Assembly: GCA_907165065.1 (NCBI GenBank)
Contig: OU015525.1
Span: 2,732,622 to 2,796,621 of the forward strand
Source of the DNA: Caprimulgus europaeus
Lineage: Eukaryota > Chordata > Aves > Caprimulgiformes > Caprimulgidae
Direction of reading: 5' to 3'
Length of the DNA stretch: 64,000 bases
Positions 46,435-58,103 of this stretch are shown here, piece by piece. The stretch's first letter is position 1. Each line of letters starts with the position of its first letter. The position numbers and the translations under genes were made by a program. Below the pieces are notes generated by a model. That model did no database searches and had not been told where the DNA came from. It saw only the letters and a program-made list of their open reading frames with translations.

Positions 46435-48329
46435 GCATTGTCAGAATTACCAGCTGGCTAAACAGCCACTTACATACCCACTTCCTTCAGTGCATAAATA
46501 CCATTCTTACTCTGCCTAGTGTAACATATCTCATTGTGTTTTACTATTATTCTACTTTCCTACTGATTTTTTGAAATAAAAACCTGATTCCTCAGAATTG
46601 TGAGGGTTATTCAGCTGAAACAGGGATAGCTGCCTTAAGAAATGTCAGAAAAGATCCTAAATGGAATTAATTTCTTGCTGCATAGGTCTCCAAGGTCACA
46701 GCCTTGCCTTGAAGAAGAGACAGATGAGCAGTGGATGGAGCAATAGATAAAAGCTGCAGGACTGTCACAGTGCAAAGATATCAAAGCTGGCTTAAACCAG
46801 CCATGCATCACAAAGCTAACAGCATCTGCAAAATCCCACAAGAAGGATAAATTAGCTCATGTTTCATTTCATCTTGGCTCAGTTAATACTCTGATACTTG
46901 AGTTAGTGAATTTAAAATCCACTTGAATACATCTTGAACACTCTGGGATTTGTGGACCTGGTTTCACTTTTTAGTGGTTTGAAAGACACCCTGTGTAACC
47001 AAGCACCTCTCTGTGTTTGATTTTCCTTCAGGAAATAAATATGAGGACACATTTTTCGACACAGCACCATGAGAATAAGTTGTATATTGGCAGTGAGCTT
47101 GGGTGCTCAGTAAAGAGCAGATAATGCCTCAAGTTAAGGAGGAAAGCAACCGATTTCATAACTGAATCAGAGATGTTGACCCACAAAGTCATAGTGAAGG
47201 ACTGGTGTTGCACTCATAGTTGGTGGTCAGTTCACAAAATGGATGTTTATTTGTTGTTCTTATGAGTTTTCTTAAGCCTCTATCAATGCCTAAATGTTTT
47301 GGAAAGATGTATGGACTCTGCTATACTCATCTTCTCCTCTTTCCAGATGGAAATTAGAGGTCATGAATGGTGCTCTCAAGTATGTGTCATTAGGTGGTAA
47401 CTATTAAAAAAGCTCAAGGTGAGACTTTAAGGAAGAGGAGAGGTGAAGAAAAAACCAAGAAGTCATTTTTTCTCATTTACACTTTTACATTGACAAATTC
47501 AAAAGCATCTTATCCCTATAAACCATCCAGACTACAAGAAACAGATGTTTGCATCCAGCTGCCATGCCCATGATGACATAGAAGACAAGGGACATCAGTC
47601 TTAGCACACATCTCTCACCTCCTGGGTCCTTCTTAGCTAGATGACCACATGTTGGATTTAGACCTACCTTTTTGTCCTCTGCAGGATGTGAGGTTCATAA
47701 GGACCCAAGTCATCAGTATTTACTCACTCCTTTATCTCTTGATGTGGGTTTCCAGAGAAGCTGCATGTTTAAAGCTGAGGTCTACATGACCTGGTAAGCT
47801 AGGTTTCACCAATACTTGCCATTCTTATAGCCCTTCTCCTGGCCTTTTTCCCTTCTGTTGCCTCCACACCTGATGTTCTCAACCATACTCCATTCAGATC
47901 AATGTCAGCATTTCTTTCATAGTTTTCTGTGACAAGTCAGCAAGTAATTTTTCTTTTGCTAAAATCCAGTTTATGTTACCAGAGATACAGGACAGCAGGA
48001 AGAAAGAGGTACATGACTCCTCTAAGTTCTTTTAGGTCTTTTCTGAGGTGAGACATCAATCAAAAGTGACAGGGAGACCCCAACTTCTCTGGGGCTCAAG
48101 CTACACTTTCTCCTTTCTCAAACTAACTTCTCCTCTCTGGATTGAGAATGGATAGCTTTGCTGAAGGTGTGTAGTGACCTTTTAGCCCCATCACTTTATC
48201 CACTACTAAATTGAGCCTGACCAAGCTTTGTTTGAAGATGGGTAAGAGAAGCAAAGGGGCAGCAGTCCAGTCTCTTACATCGCTGTGCTGCTGAAGAAAA
48301 GATAAAGCTGTGGCATCAGCAGTGGTCAC
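46435..48329. other. Unique intergenic sequence, no gene seen
   Basis: About 1.9 kb without a recognised repeat or exon. Confidence 0.5.
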
Positions 48330-48485
48330 AGATTAAAGAATGGTTGAAGCTGGCAGAGAACCCTGGAGGTCATTTTGTCCAACCCCCCTGTTCAGAAACA
48401 GCCATTTAAGGCAAGTTGCCCAGAACAATGTTCAAATAGCTGTTTAATATCTCCAACACCAGAGTGCTGTACCCAGTCTTGGCCT
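48330..48485 (-). mobile_element. Old CR1 LINE 3' fragment
   Basis: Minus-strand remnant: 'agattaaagaatggttgaag', 'ccctggaggtcattttgtcc', 'aacccccctgttcagaaaca', 'gttgcccagaacaatgttca' and 'taatatctccaacaccagag'. It is diverged but collinear with the last ~150 bp of CR1. Confidence 0.8.
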
Positions 48486-49862
48486 GGGCAGGACTACCAG
48501 AGGAAGGAAAACACACAACTTATATTTTTTTCTAAATTATCTCTTGGGGAATACTCTTAGACCTGATGTTTCCCTGTTCTACCACACCTTGAGCTGTCTG
48601 CCTTGCAGAGAGTCATTCCCCCCAATCCCTTTAGTGGAACCACAGCCTGTGAATTAGCTGATACCTTTGCACTGGGCAAATCTTCATCTTTAAACCAAGG
48701 TTTATAATTCTGAGTGCTGAGATTGGAATTAAACTCTTGTTCCAGGAGCCCTAGCACAGAAGTACAAAACATCAGCATCTTATTTAAAGGAAAGCTGTGA
48801 TGGAAAGGAGCAGAGCCATGGACAGATGGTTCAAAGTAAAACCAAAGAAAGTGTCTGTAACACCAAAAGAACAATGGGGAACAGAGAGAGAGTCTGATAA
48901 CAAACAAACATTAAAAAAAACAAATAAAGGAAAGGATTTTTAAATAAAACAAAACACACCACCTATGGCATCTGCACTCTTGCTCTAAACTGGTAGCAAA
49001 ACATCTTTCACCCTTATTAGGCTGTTGACAAACTCTGTGCAGGCTTGCTGAGATAGATTAGTATTTAAGTTAACGGTGCCAATTAGCTCCTGTTTACAGC
49101 CTGCCTGGACACAGATCTGTCTGAGAAAACAGACCTGATGAGTGCTAGTGACACACAGTGCCCTGGTTTTTAAATGCCTGACAGTTACACAGAGGGAAGC
49201 TACCTCAGTAATTATATTGTCAATTAACAATTAAAAAGAAGGATTTCATTGAGCTTGCAGTAATTCTGGGCTCTACATGTCAGCCAAGGAACCTGAACTA
49301 TGGACTATTTATTTTTTTTCTTTAAACAACAGGAAAATTCATAGGTGCATTTTAATGTGTGTTTGTGTGTGTAGAAACAGCCAACATCCTCTTCCTCCCT
49401 GTAACTCCCATCTTCATATCGTGTTGCAGACAGACCATGGCATGTGCCAGATGTTTGGTGGAATGAAACAAGACTCCTTGCTCTCTGAAACACACAACAT
49501 CTGCAGCAATGATGCTATGACAGTATGTCTTTATCAGCAATATTATTTCTTCAGACATAATTCTGGGTATTTTTTACTTGTCTGGAATGCCTAGAGTTTC
49601 CATTTGGATAAAATACGAATTTCAAACACATATCCTGTTAATTTATTTTCTTGGGATGATGTCTTCATTCCCCTGTAGCAAATCAACTCTCCATGGAGTA
49701 GAAAAAGGTAATTGTTATCCCACTTCCCTGAGTTGCCTACATAGTAGAATTCAGTCTCTGGTGCGTCTGAAGTGAGTCAGAAAGGGAAAGTAGAAGCAAG
49801 AACCCTACGTAGAATATAGTAGAACCCCCAAACCTTTCCTAGAGTCTTCTTTGACAGGTACA
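48486..49862. other. Unique intergenic sequence, no gene seen
   Basis: About 1.4 kb. The overlapping frames at 49277-49594 on both strands look like ordinary non-coding sequence. No repeat was recognised. Confidence 0.5.
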
Positions 49863-50015
49863 ATTTTATTTTATTTTATTTTATTTTATTTTATTTTATT
49901 TTATTTTATTTTATTTTATTTTATTTTATTTTATTTTATTTTATTTTATTTTATTTTATTTTATTTTATTTTATTTTATTTTTGTTTTATTTTCTTTTAT
50001 TTTTTTTTTTTTTTT
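49863..50015. repeat. (TTTTA)n microsatellite followed by T-rich tail
   Basis: About 23 nearly perfect TTTTA units, then decayed units (TTTTTG, TTTTC) and a T16 run at ~50000-50015. Confidence 0.98.
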
Positions 50016-52212
50016 CCTCCAGCATCTTGAGTCTCTCACAAGCCCTTCAAGACTATACTTCACCAAGTGACATAATATCATTCCATTATCATAAAAGCAC
50101 AGAAAGTCATCAAATTTCATCCCCTGCCTTCATTCCAACAACTGAGGATTCCTGAGGACTTCTTTGAATGAGTAAGGACTCCCTCCTTCTCCTCTCTTTT
50201 CTCCACAAAAAAACCTGAAGTGCACCATTTCAGGAACTCCTACCAATGCCCCTTTATGTTTGACTTTGCCTTAACAGCTTCTGAGGAGTTACACCAACAT
50301 TTCCATGGGGGCTGGAGTCCAGCACAAGACCTGAGAAGAAAGAAGACTCCTGGTTCAATGAGTTATGGATGTCTTGTATGAGTCACCTTGCTCCCAGAGG
50401 CCTGTTGTGGAGGTCCTGATGGGAGCTCTTATTTACCAGCTACACAGCAAATAAATGAATAATCTGTGAGGAAAGGTCTTGTTCCAGTCTCTCATGGTCT
50501 TTATGACAATATAACTAGATTACTTACTTTTATTAGTTACCCACATTTTTTCACCAAGAGTGAGAACAAAGACCTGGTCCTAACCTCCAAAGTAATTTTC
50601 TTGCAGTTTCTTTCAGGCTCCATGAGTGTCATCCCTCTGCTTCTGTAATTTTCCCATGTTTCATGGAGATATACTAAGGTCCCCTCAAGTTTTCACTGCA
50701 TGCACCCATGCGTGTTTGAACTCATGAGTACACAAGTGAACCTCAGAAAAGATTGTCATCTCCTAGAAGAAAAGGCAACAGCACACGTCTCTTGGGTCAT
50801 TTCCTGATTATTGTGGAAAATTATCATGCCACCTCTGTCAGACAGAGACAACCAGCACCCACTGAGGTGTGGGTCTGCAGCTTACTGTTGGAACTGTCAT
50901 TCCTCTGCTCTTTCTTTCTCTCTCAAGCTTGAGTAAATTGTGACTGATTTGTTTTTTACTCACTTCTACTTGCTTATCTGTAAAGCTGTCCAGTGAAACT
51001 GCTCAAAGACAAAAATCCAGAAGTTGCATGCAAAGTGAATTGTACTTCTTCCAGAAATGGAGTGATAAGGCAGAAGCAGAGAAAAGCAAATTCATAACAG
51101 TTGGAGTTTTTTATGGCTTATAAGAGAAAAAAAATGTAAACTCAATTTTCTGATACACAAGCTGTGTTAGACTATTCATATGCTGCCAGTGAACAATAAA
51201 GGGAGGAAACACAGTGAGGTGAATTGAATCTAAACACAATAATTTTCCATAAGCTTCAGGGTTGATCAGGGACTGTTTGAGACCAGAAGGGAGTCCTGTC
51301 TACATTCCCTGTGCAGAAAGCCACCAAACATCCCATGTCTTCTGCCTTCATGTAAATCAACTGGAGCTCCAGGTTAAGGGAAAAAGATGGCCAGGGAGTA
51401 ACTTTGAAGGAGATAGGTGCTGGCAGGTTCAGGTGATGCTTCTGATCTCACAATGGTGAAGATGAAGCAGGGTGGCTTGGGGACAATTGTGTCTCTCAAC
51501 AAAGTCGATTCTTGGCTGCCATTCCCATTCAGAGACTCCTCCTTCCTTCTTCTCCTGGTAATTACCCCCTGCACAAGTATCCCTCTGCCAGTGTGTTATT
51601 TGTTCATTTAACACTGCCTGTCTATCTCCTTTTGTTTTCCTTTCCCCAGTTTCCATTGTATCTCTTCCCCTTGTTTGTCCTCAGCAGCTTTTGTTTGAAT
51701 TAAATCTCTTTTATTTGCTCTCTGGGGGAGGGAAGCTGTTCAAGCTCCGTTTGCCTTACAGCAGAGGCATAACAAGATGGGAAGTGTTAGGCCAGTGGTA
51801 TTTAATACATCAACACTATTGACTTAGAAGCAGAATCCTTTGATTTTAATTCTTTCTGTGCTTTCTCCTCATTGTGTAACTATTTTTTTTATTTCCTTTA
51901 CATCACTAATTCATTTTTTTACATATTGTCCCTCCTCCCACCAATATTTTGCAGCCTCTATAAAAGATATTTATATTCTAATTATTACTGAGGCCCCTAG
52001 TATAACTTCTAAGAAGATTAAACATCAAAACTATTTTACATAGTGCTGCTCTCAAGAACAGCTGCTAACAAAGGTTTATAGGAAGCTTCACTAGGAGTTT
52101 TGCTTAATCCTAAATCATCCAGCCTTTCACAGACCCATCTGCATGGACACACCTGCATGTTGGCATGCCTGTGGATCAATAAGATGTGCAATCACCATCA
52201 TGCACGTGTGCA
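50016..52212. other. Unique intergenic sequence, no gene seen
   Basis: About 2.2 kb with pyrimidine-rich patches (51540-51720). No gene, RNA or repeat could be supported. Confidence 0.5.
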
Positions 52213-52571
52213 GAAGGGAACATGAAAAGAAAGCTGAGGGGAGACCTTATCATTGTCTGCAACTACCTAAGAGGAGGTTGTCAAGAGGTGAGGGTCAATC
52301 TCTTCTCCCAGATAACAAGAGGAAATGGTTTTGAGTTGCACCAAGGGAGATTTAGATTGAATGTGAGGAACAACTTCACTGAAAGGGTAGTCAAACATTG
52401 GAACAGGCTGCCCAGGGAGGTGGTAGAGTCACCATCCCTAGTGGTAATTAAAAGATGGGTAGATGAGGTGCTTAGGGACATGGTTTAGAGGTGGAATTGG
52501 TAGTGTTGGGTTTATGGTTGGACTCAATGATCTCAAAGGTCTTTTCCAGCCACTATGATTCTGTGATACTG
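52213..52571 (+). mobile_element. CR1 LINE 3' end, 5'-truncated
   Basis: Plus-strand copy: 'gctgaggggagaccttatca', 'ttgtctgcaactacctaaga', 'cattggaacaggctgcccag', 'ggttggactcaatgatctca', then 'ctatgattctgtgatactgt'. The frame 52186-52488 preserves the ORF2 C-terminus ([20 protein letters not shown]), with the usual 'GDMV'-type end altered to 'RDMV'. It is collinear with, and the same type as, the 29.4-kb copy. Confidence 0.94.
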
Positions 52572-55312
52572 TGAGTGTGCAACTCACTGGCACAGAAAGG
52601 CAAGATCTCTTTGTGAAGCTTTCTGGCATAAGTTTGGAGGTAAGAAGTGGGAAGGAGCTGCAACGTGTGCTGAAAAGGCAATTCAAGCAGATCCTATTAA
52701 ATATCATTTGTATCAAGATGAGAAACTTTTCCTCCTACTAGCAGCATTTCCACTAGAGGGCTGGAAAAGCAAAGCTTGTGCAATGTGCAATGATCTACAC
52801 GAAGAAATCTCATTTATTCCTTGTGCTCCTGTAGTTATGCAAATAAATTATTTTTTAATTAAAAAAAGAGACTATTTTAAGTATTTCCTTGCTTGATCTC
52901 TTAAAATGTCAGCCAGAAACCTTTGCTATGTGTATCCAAGGTGGCATCACAGGCAGAGTTTTATGTTGTCAAACAGAGGCTCTGGCACGTCAAAAAAAAG
53001 CTTTTGTGTGAGGCAGTGGCTCATGGTCCAGAAACAAGGTCACATCTTTCTTATTTTAGACACATCTCTCATTCCTGTCCATCCATGCAACATCTATCCA
53101 TGTCCTCTAATGCTCCTATTCTATCAACTTATCTATTAATATGCTTAATTATTTAAACAAAATTAGTTCCTACCATCTGTTTGCCTGTCTGCTGCTTCCA
53201 CTGGGATTTGACTCCAAAGCTGGTGTTGCTGTTGTTCTCCTACCAAGCTTTCTGCATAAAGAACAGCTTTTGGGTACATTTGAAGCTTTTTTGTTAAAGG
53301 AATGTTGTAGATAAGTATTTCTGACTAGCCTTGACCATCTCTTTGAATGGAAATGGTGTTTAAGTGATGCTTTGGCTTCAGGTGGTTGTTATGTCTAACA
53401 TTAAATTTGAGGACAAGTGGTTTATCTCCTAGGAGCTCTGGAGAAGATATAATTGGGAGATACTCACAGACTGTATTTCTGAGAGGCCAAAGGGAAATGA
53501 GGGCAACAAGTGTTCTCATGTCATATTTCCTCATTTTCAGGGTTAAACAGGAACTTTCTGAGGGCCAATCTCTTCATCTTTAAACTGAGCTGTAGGGAGA
53601 GAAACCCTGTTTACCAGCAAGAAATAAAGAAGCGTTACTAATGAATTGCTGCTCTATGATTCCTACTCCCTTAAGCTTTGCACTTAATTATGATATTAAC
53701 TGTTACTGTTATATTAAGCTGACATTTAGAGTACTCCAAAATTGGCACAATGTGCAAAATGGGAGAATTAAACACAGAGAAGCTAACAAGTGATGCTTGG
53801 CCAAGGAGGGAGGATCACCCTTTGCTGACAAGAGAGACTGGCTGAACTTTTTCTCTATTTTCCTGTGACATACAGCTTGTCAGGACTGGCAAGGTTTTAA
53901 GCAGAAATGCTACCATAGCAGAAGAAAAGGGTAGAGAAGGAGGGGGTGTCATTTACATTTAATAAATAAATAAATAAATAAAATCTAACTGAATAAATTT
54001 ATGAGTAAGCACTAAATATTCCTGTTTAGGAATCACAGATCTCAAATTGATCTGTAAGAAATGCAGACTATTTTTTTTTCCTTTTTCCTTCAGAGCAATT
54101 AATTTGATGATGAGGAACAAAGTGGCAGAGAAGAAGTTTGACCACAGCAAATAATAATTAAAAAAGCCTCCTGAAGCTTTTGAAACATCATGACATAGAT
54201 TTCAATTGAACTGCTGGCTTGCAGACTCTCTGCTGATGAAATGTGTCTGTAAATCCTGGCAGAGATGTCTGGTTCTCACCTGATACTGGCAGGTGGCAGA
54301 GGAACATGGTCTGCCAGTTGTGGATGTCAAGGTAGTATAATCACTCCTTTTCTAGATATGAGATATATCGGGGAGAGTGGGTATTCAGATGGTGGGAGCA
54401 GGAAGCAACTTCTAAAACAACATCCCTGTCCATAATTTGAACAGCAGCTAGCTCATGGTTCTTCTGCAGCTGATACTTTCTGCAATACCAGGCAATTTTC
54501 TCCTGGCTGTTGGTAAGCAGAGACATTTTTCCAGCTGGTGGGCAGAGGTTTCTACCATGGCTTGAAAGGTCCTGTTCTCAAATACATGTTTCAGTTTACA
54601 AATATTTTGGATGTCACAGAAGAATGTATTTCCAGAGAGATTAAGGAAAAACCCAACCCAACAAAACAAAACAAAACAAAAAAACCAAATTACTTTTTCC
54701 ATAGGAAGAGTTCAAAACTCCTCTTTCCTGCCTCATGCAAAAATCGACTTAACAAAGGTGAAGCTATGATATAAACAGTGTCCAGTCTTGTATCAGGTGG
54801 GTAGAAAATACTACCACTGCAAAGAAGGTGCACAAGTGGCTGTGCTCCATCCTACCAGAAGGAAGACAGATATCTTTGTTGCAGTAAGTGGTTCTGGAAG
54901 ACTAGCTAAGCTCAATTCATTTATATATTAACTAAATCATTAACAAAACAGTTAAATAGCTGATATACATAATAAATCTTATCAGCATAAGATAGATCAC
55001 CTGTCTATCTGCTCTCTGAATTAGGGTTGGAGACTTCTCCACATCTGCTGGAGGTAGATTTCTCCAGAGGACTCAAAGCCCTCCACATTGCCAGTGCAAA
55101 GAGACCCAGCCCCAGAATCCAGACAGGTCAGTTGGAGGCTTGATGATACAGATGTTCCCCACATGCCATTATCCTTGTTTCTAAGATAAAGAAAGGGGTG
55201 AAGAAAGCAACACAAAGAGTCCTGGGGTTAGAAGGTAAAGCTGTACCTCTGCATCTTTTCCTCTCTTCTTGCCTCTGCTTTCCTTCTTGGTTATGCACTT
55301 CTGTGCTTAGAT
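52572..55312. other. Unique intergenic sequence, no gene seen
   Basis: About 2.7 kb. It contains (TAAA)n at 53961-53983 and an AAAAC run at 54660-54680. No exon or RNA gene was recognised. Confidence 0.5.
53961..53983. repeat. (TAAA)n short tandem repeat
   Basis: Five TAAA units. Confidence 0.9.
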
Positions 55313-55634
<322 letters not shown>

Positions 55635-57279
55635 GATAAATTCCATACATCCTTGCAAACCTCTCTGCCTTGTCTCAGCCTCCTCTAGGCTGTGAAGCAT
55701 CAGGCTAACATGAGTATCTACTGATATCTCCATCCTTGGTCTCCAGCTGCAGTCATTCTGCTTTCAGCTGCCCTGCTTCCTCTAGCTGAGATGTCACTAG
55801 AAGCTCATGTCTGGTTTCTGCTCCACAGATCATAATCCAAGTTCCCACAATGTTCTAGACAGGAAGATATCACATCTGCTTATAACCTCGTGTCACCACT
55901 GTGCTGTAGTCATTAAACACAGGTTTGAATTTGCTTCAAGAAGATGACCTTTCCAGTGACTATCTGTTCAGGATGATGTGGCATTAATGTGACAAACTTC
56001 GTTTTCAGAAGGTGAATTGACTGTTTTCTTTTCCTACCAGTGTAGTATCAGATAGGAGAAAGAATGATCAGCAGGGATTGACTTGTTAATCAAATCCTTC
56101 TGAAATTTGCAATTAACACCAATTCCAGAAAGTACTTGGAAAGAGAAGATGTATAATTCAATTATAGCAAAATTCCAAGTTTAACCCTGAGTTTGGACAT
56201 CCCTGAGTTCTCTTTACAATTTTTTTTCTTAGCTTTCATGTAACCTCATGAAAGCTTTGCAAGAATTTCCACATATGTAAAAAGAAATTGTTATATTTCC
56301 ATCCCTTCCTTGACACTTCCCCCCTTGACATGTTGCAGATGAAGTGTGATTCAATCTCGTTGCTTCCCAATGAATTTCCATGGGAAATCCAAGTCTTGCA
56401 AGAGCAGATAGGGAGATACCTGTGAGAAGTCCATCTCATCTTTCATCCAGTCACCTGGAGTACACTCAAATCTAGTGCTTTTGTGCAGATACTGTGCAAG
56501 CCTCCACACACCACGAGACATTAGGCAGCCTGGCATGACTGCATCCTGAAAGGGGAAAAGTCCACTGAGTAGAGTGAGCTACCATCAGATAGTGGATGGA
56601 GGTGGGTTTGATCTCCTGAAGACAGCCAGGGAAGTACTTATGTGGGTTTAGTGTGATGTGTAATATTTATCTCTAACATATTCCAGCACTTCTATAGTGC
56701 TGTTGCCTTCAGCTCCTTATTTCCTGTTTTCCAGTTGCTTCCAGCTTGCTACCTTCTCTGATGATTTCCCTTCAGACTTTATTTTTGCTCTCCTTGCCTC
56801 CCTGTCCTTGCTTCACTGGAAATGCATTTCACTGTCCCATTAAATTTAAGAAAATAAAATGCAACTTAATTCAGATCTGTTTTCAGTGGTTTTGCATTCA
56901 ACTTGCCCTAATTCAATCTATGTAGACTAACTACAACACAGTTAAATGCAATTCCAGGAATTTCATTAAAAATAATTTGCTGCAGAAGAAATAAATATTG
57001 TTCACTCAAAACAAACAATCGATGCAATGTGATTTGGTTAAATGCAATTGCATTCAACAGAAGGAAATTAAATCAAAGCTATGCAGTGTACTGCAATTAA
57101 AATTCATCCCTGAAAATCAGGTCAAAGTTTAATTAGTGCCAGAGAGATTTTATTTAAGTTGTTTGAATATGTTTCTGCTTGGGGCAAATTAGTAGCCCTC
57201 AATATACTTCTTTATAACACTGCCATTGGTGCATCATTTCCCCACCACATATTGCTGTTGAATGAGTCATTTTACAAAT

Positions 57280-57330
57280 GTTGACCCACGAGGTTACTTC
57301 CAGCCCCATGTTCTTATATTTTATGATTCT
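57280..57330 (+). mobile_element. Possible CR1 LINE 3' terminal scrap
   Basis: About 50 bp resembling the last part of a CR1 ('acccacgaggttacttccag', 'ccccatgttc', then 'ttatgattct'). It is short and diverged, and could be a chance match. Confidence 0.4.
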
Positions 57331-58075
57331 TTTTTTTTCCTCTTGACAGCCTATTGCCTGAAATTGTTTTCCTGAGCCACTATGAACAGTGAAGGATGAA
57401 GTCAGACTCAGCTGTGATTAGGGCTTGCCAAATCCAACCTGAATGTTCAGGTCCATGAAAAGCTTCTCGATGCTGCCAGTTTCACTGGCCAAATATTCAG
57501 AGCTGCTCTCTGCTACCTTTGTCTGCTCCCTCCTCTTGAGGAACAGAGGGGAGGATAAAAGGAAAGTTATCTGAGCATTTTGAAAATCAATCTGGCTTGA
57601 TATTAGTCCCCTGCCAGCAGAGTATCCTGCCTAGGAGATTTTCAGGCTGATCACTGCAAATGCAGAGAAATGTCTTTCCTGCTACTTCTGGATGTGAATT
57701 CATTTATAGAAAGCATTGCTTGTGCCTGTGCTTGCTAGGGAAAATAACAGGTCTGATGTGTACTTGCAGCATTTGAGGTCCCAGCTGGTGCAACTCCAGA
57801 GATATTAGCCTGGAATTTGTTCATCAGCAGATTGAGGAAAGGGACTAATCCCATTTGATATCCATGGAAGTTTCCTTGCAAATTATTTGTCTTATCTTAA
57901 ATTAGATACAGAAAATAATACAGTGTGAACTGTCTAGAAAAGCTTATTTCTCTCCACTGACTCAGAGGAGTAGTTGAGATGTTAGATTAAAGCTGCACAA
58001 AATGAATTGCATTCTGGATTCCTATTTTTCTTTATACTCCCATTCACTGTTCATTGAAAGGTTTCTATACTCTTC

Positions 58076-58103
58076 TTTATTTATTTATTTATTTATTTAT
58101 TTT
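58076..58103. repeat. (TTTA)n short tandem repeat
   Basis: About six to seven TTTA units. Confidence 0.92.
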
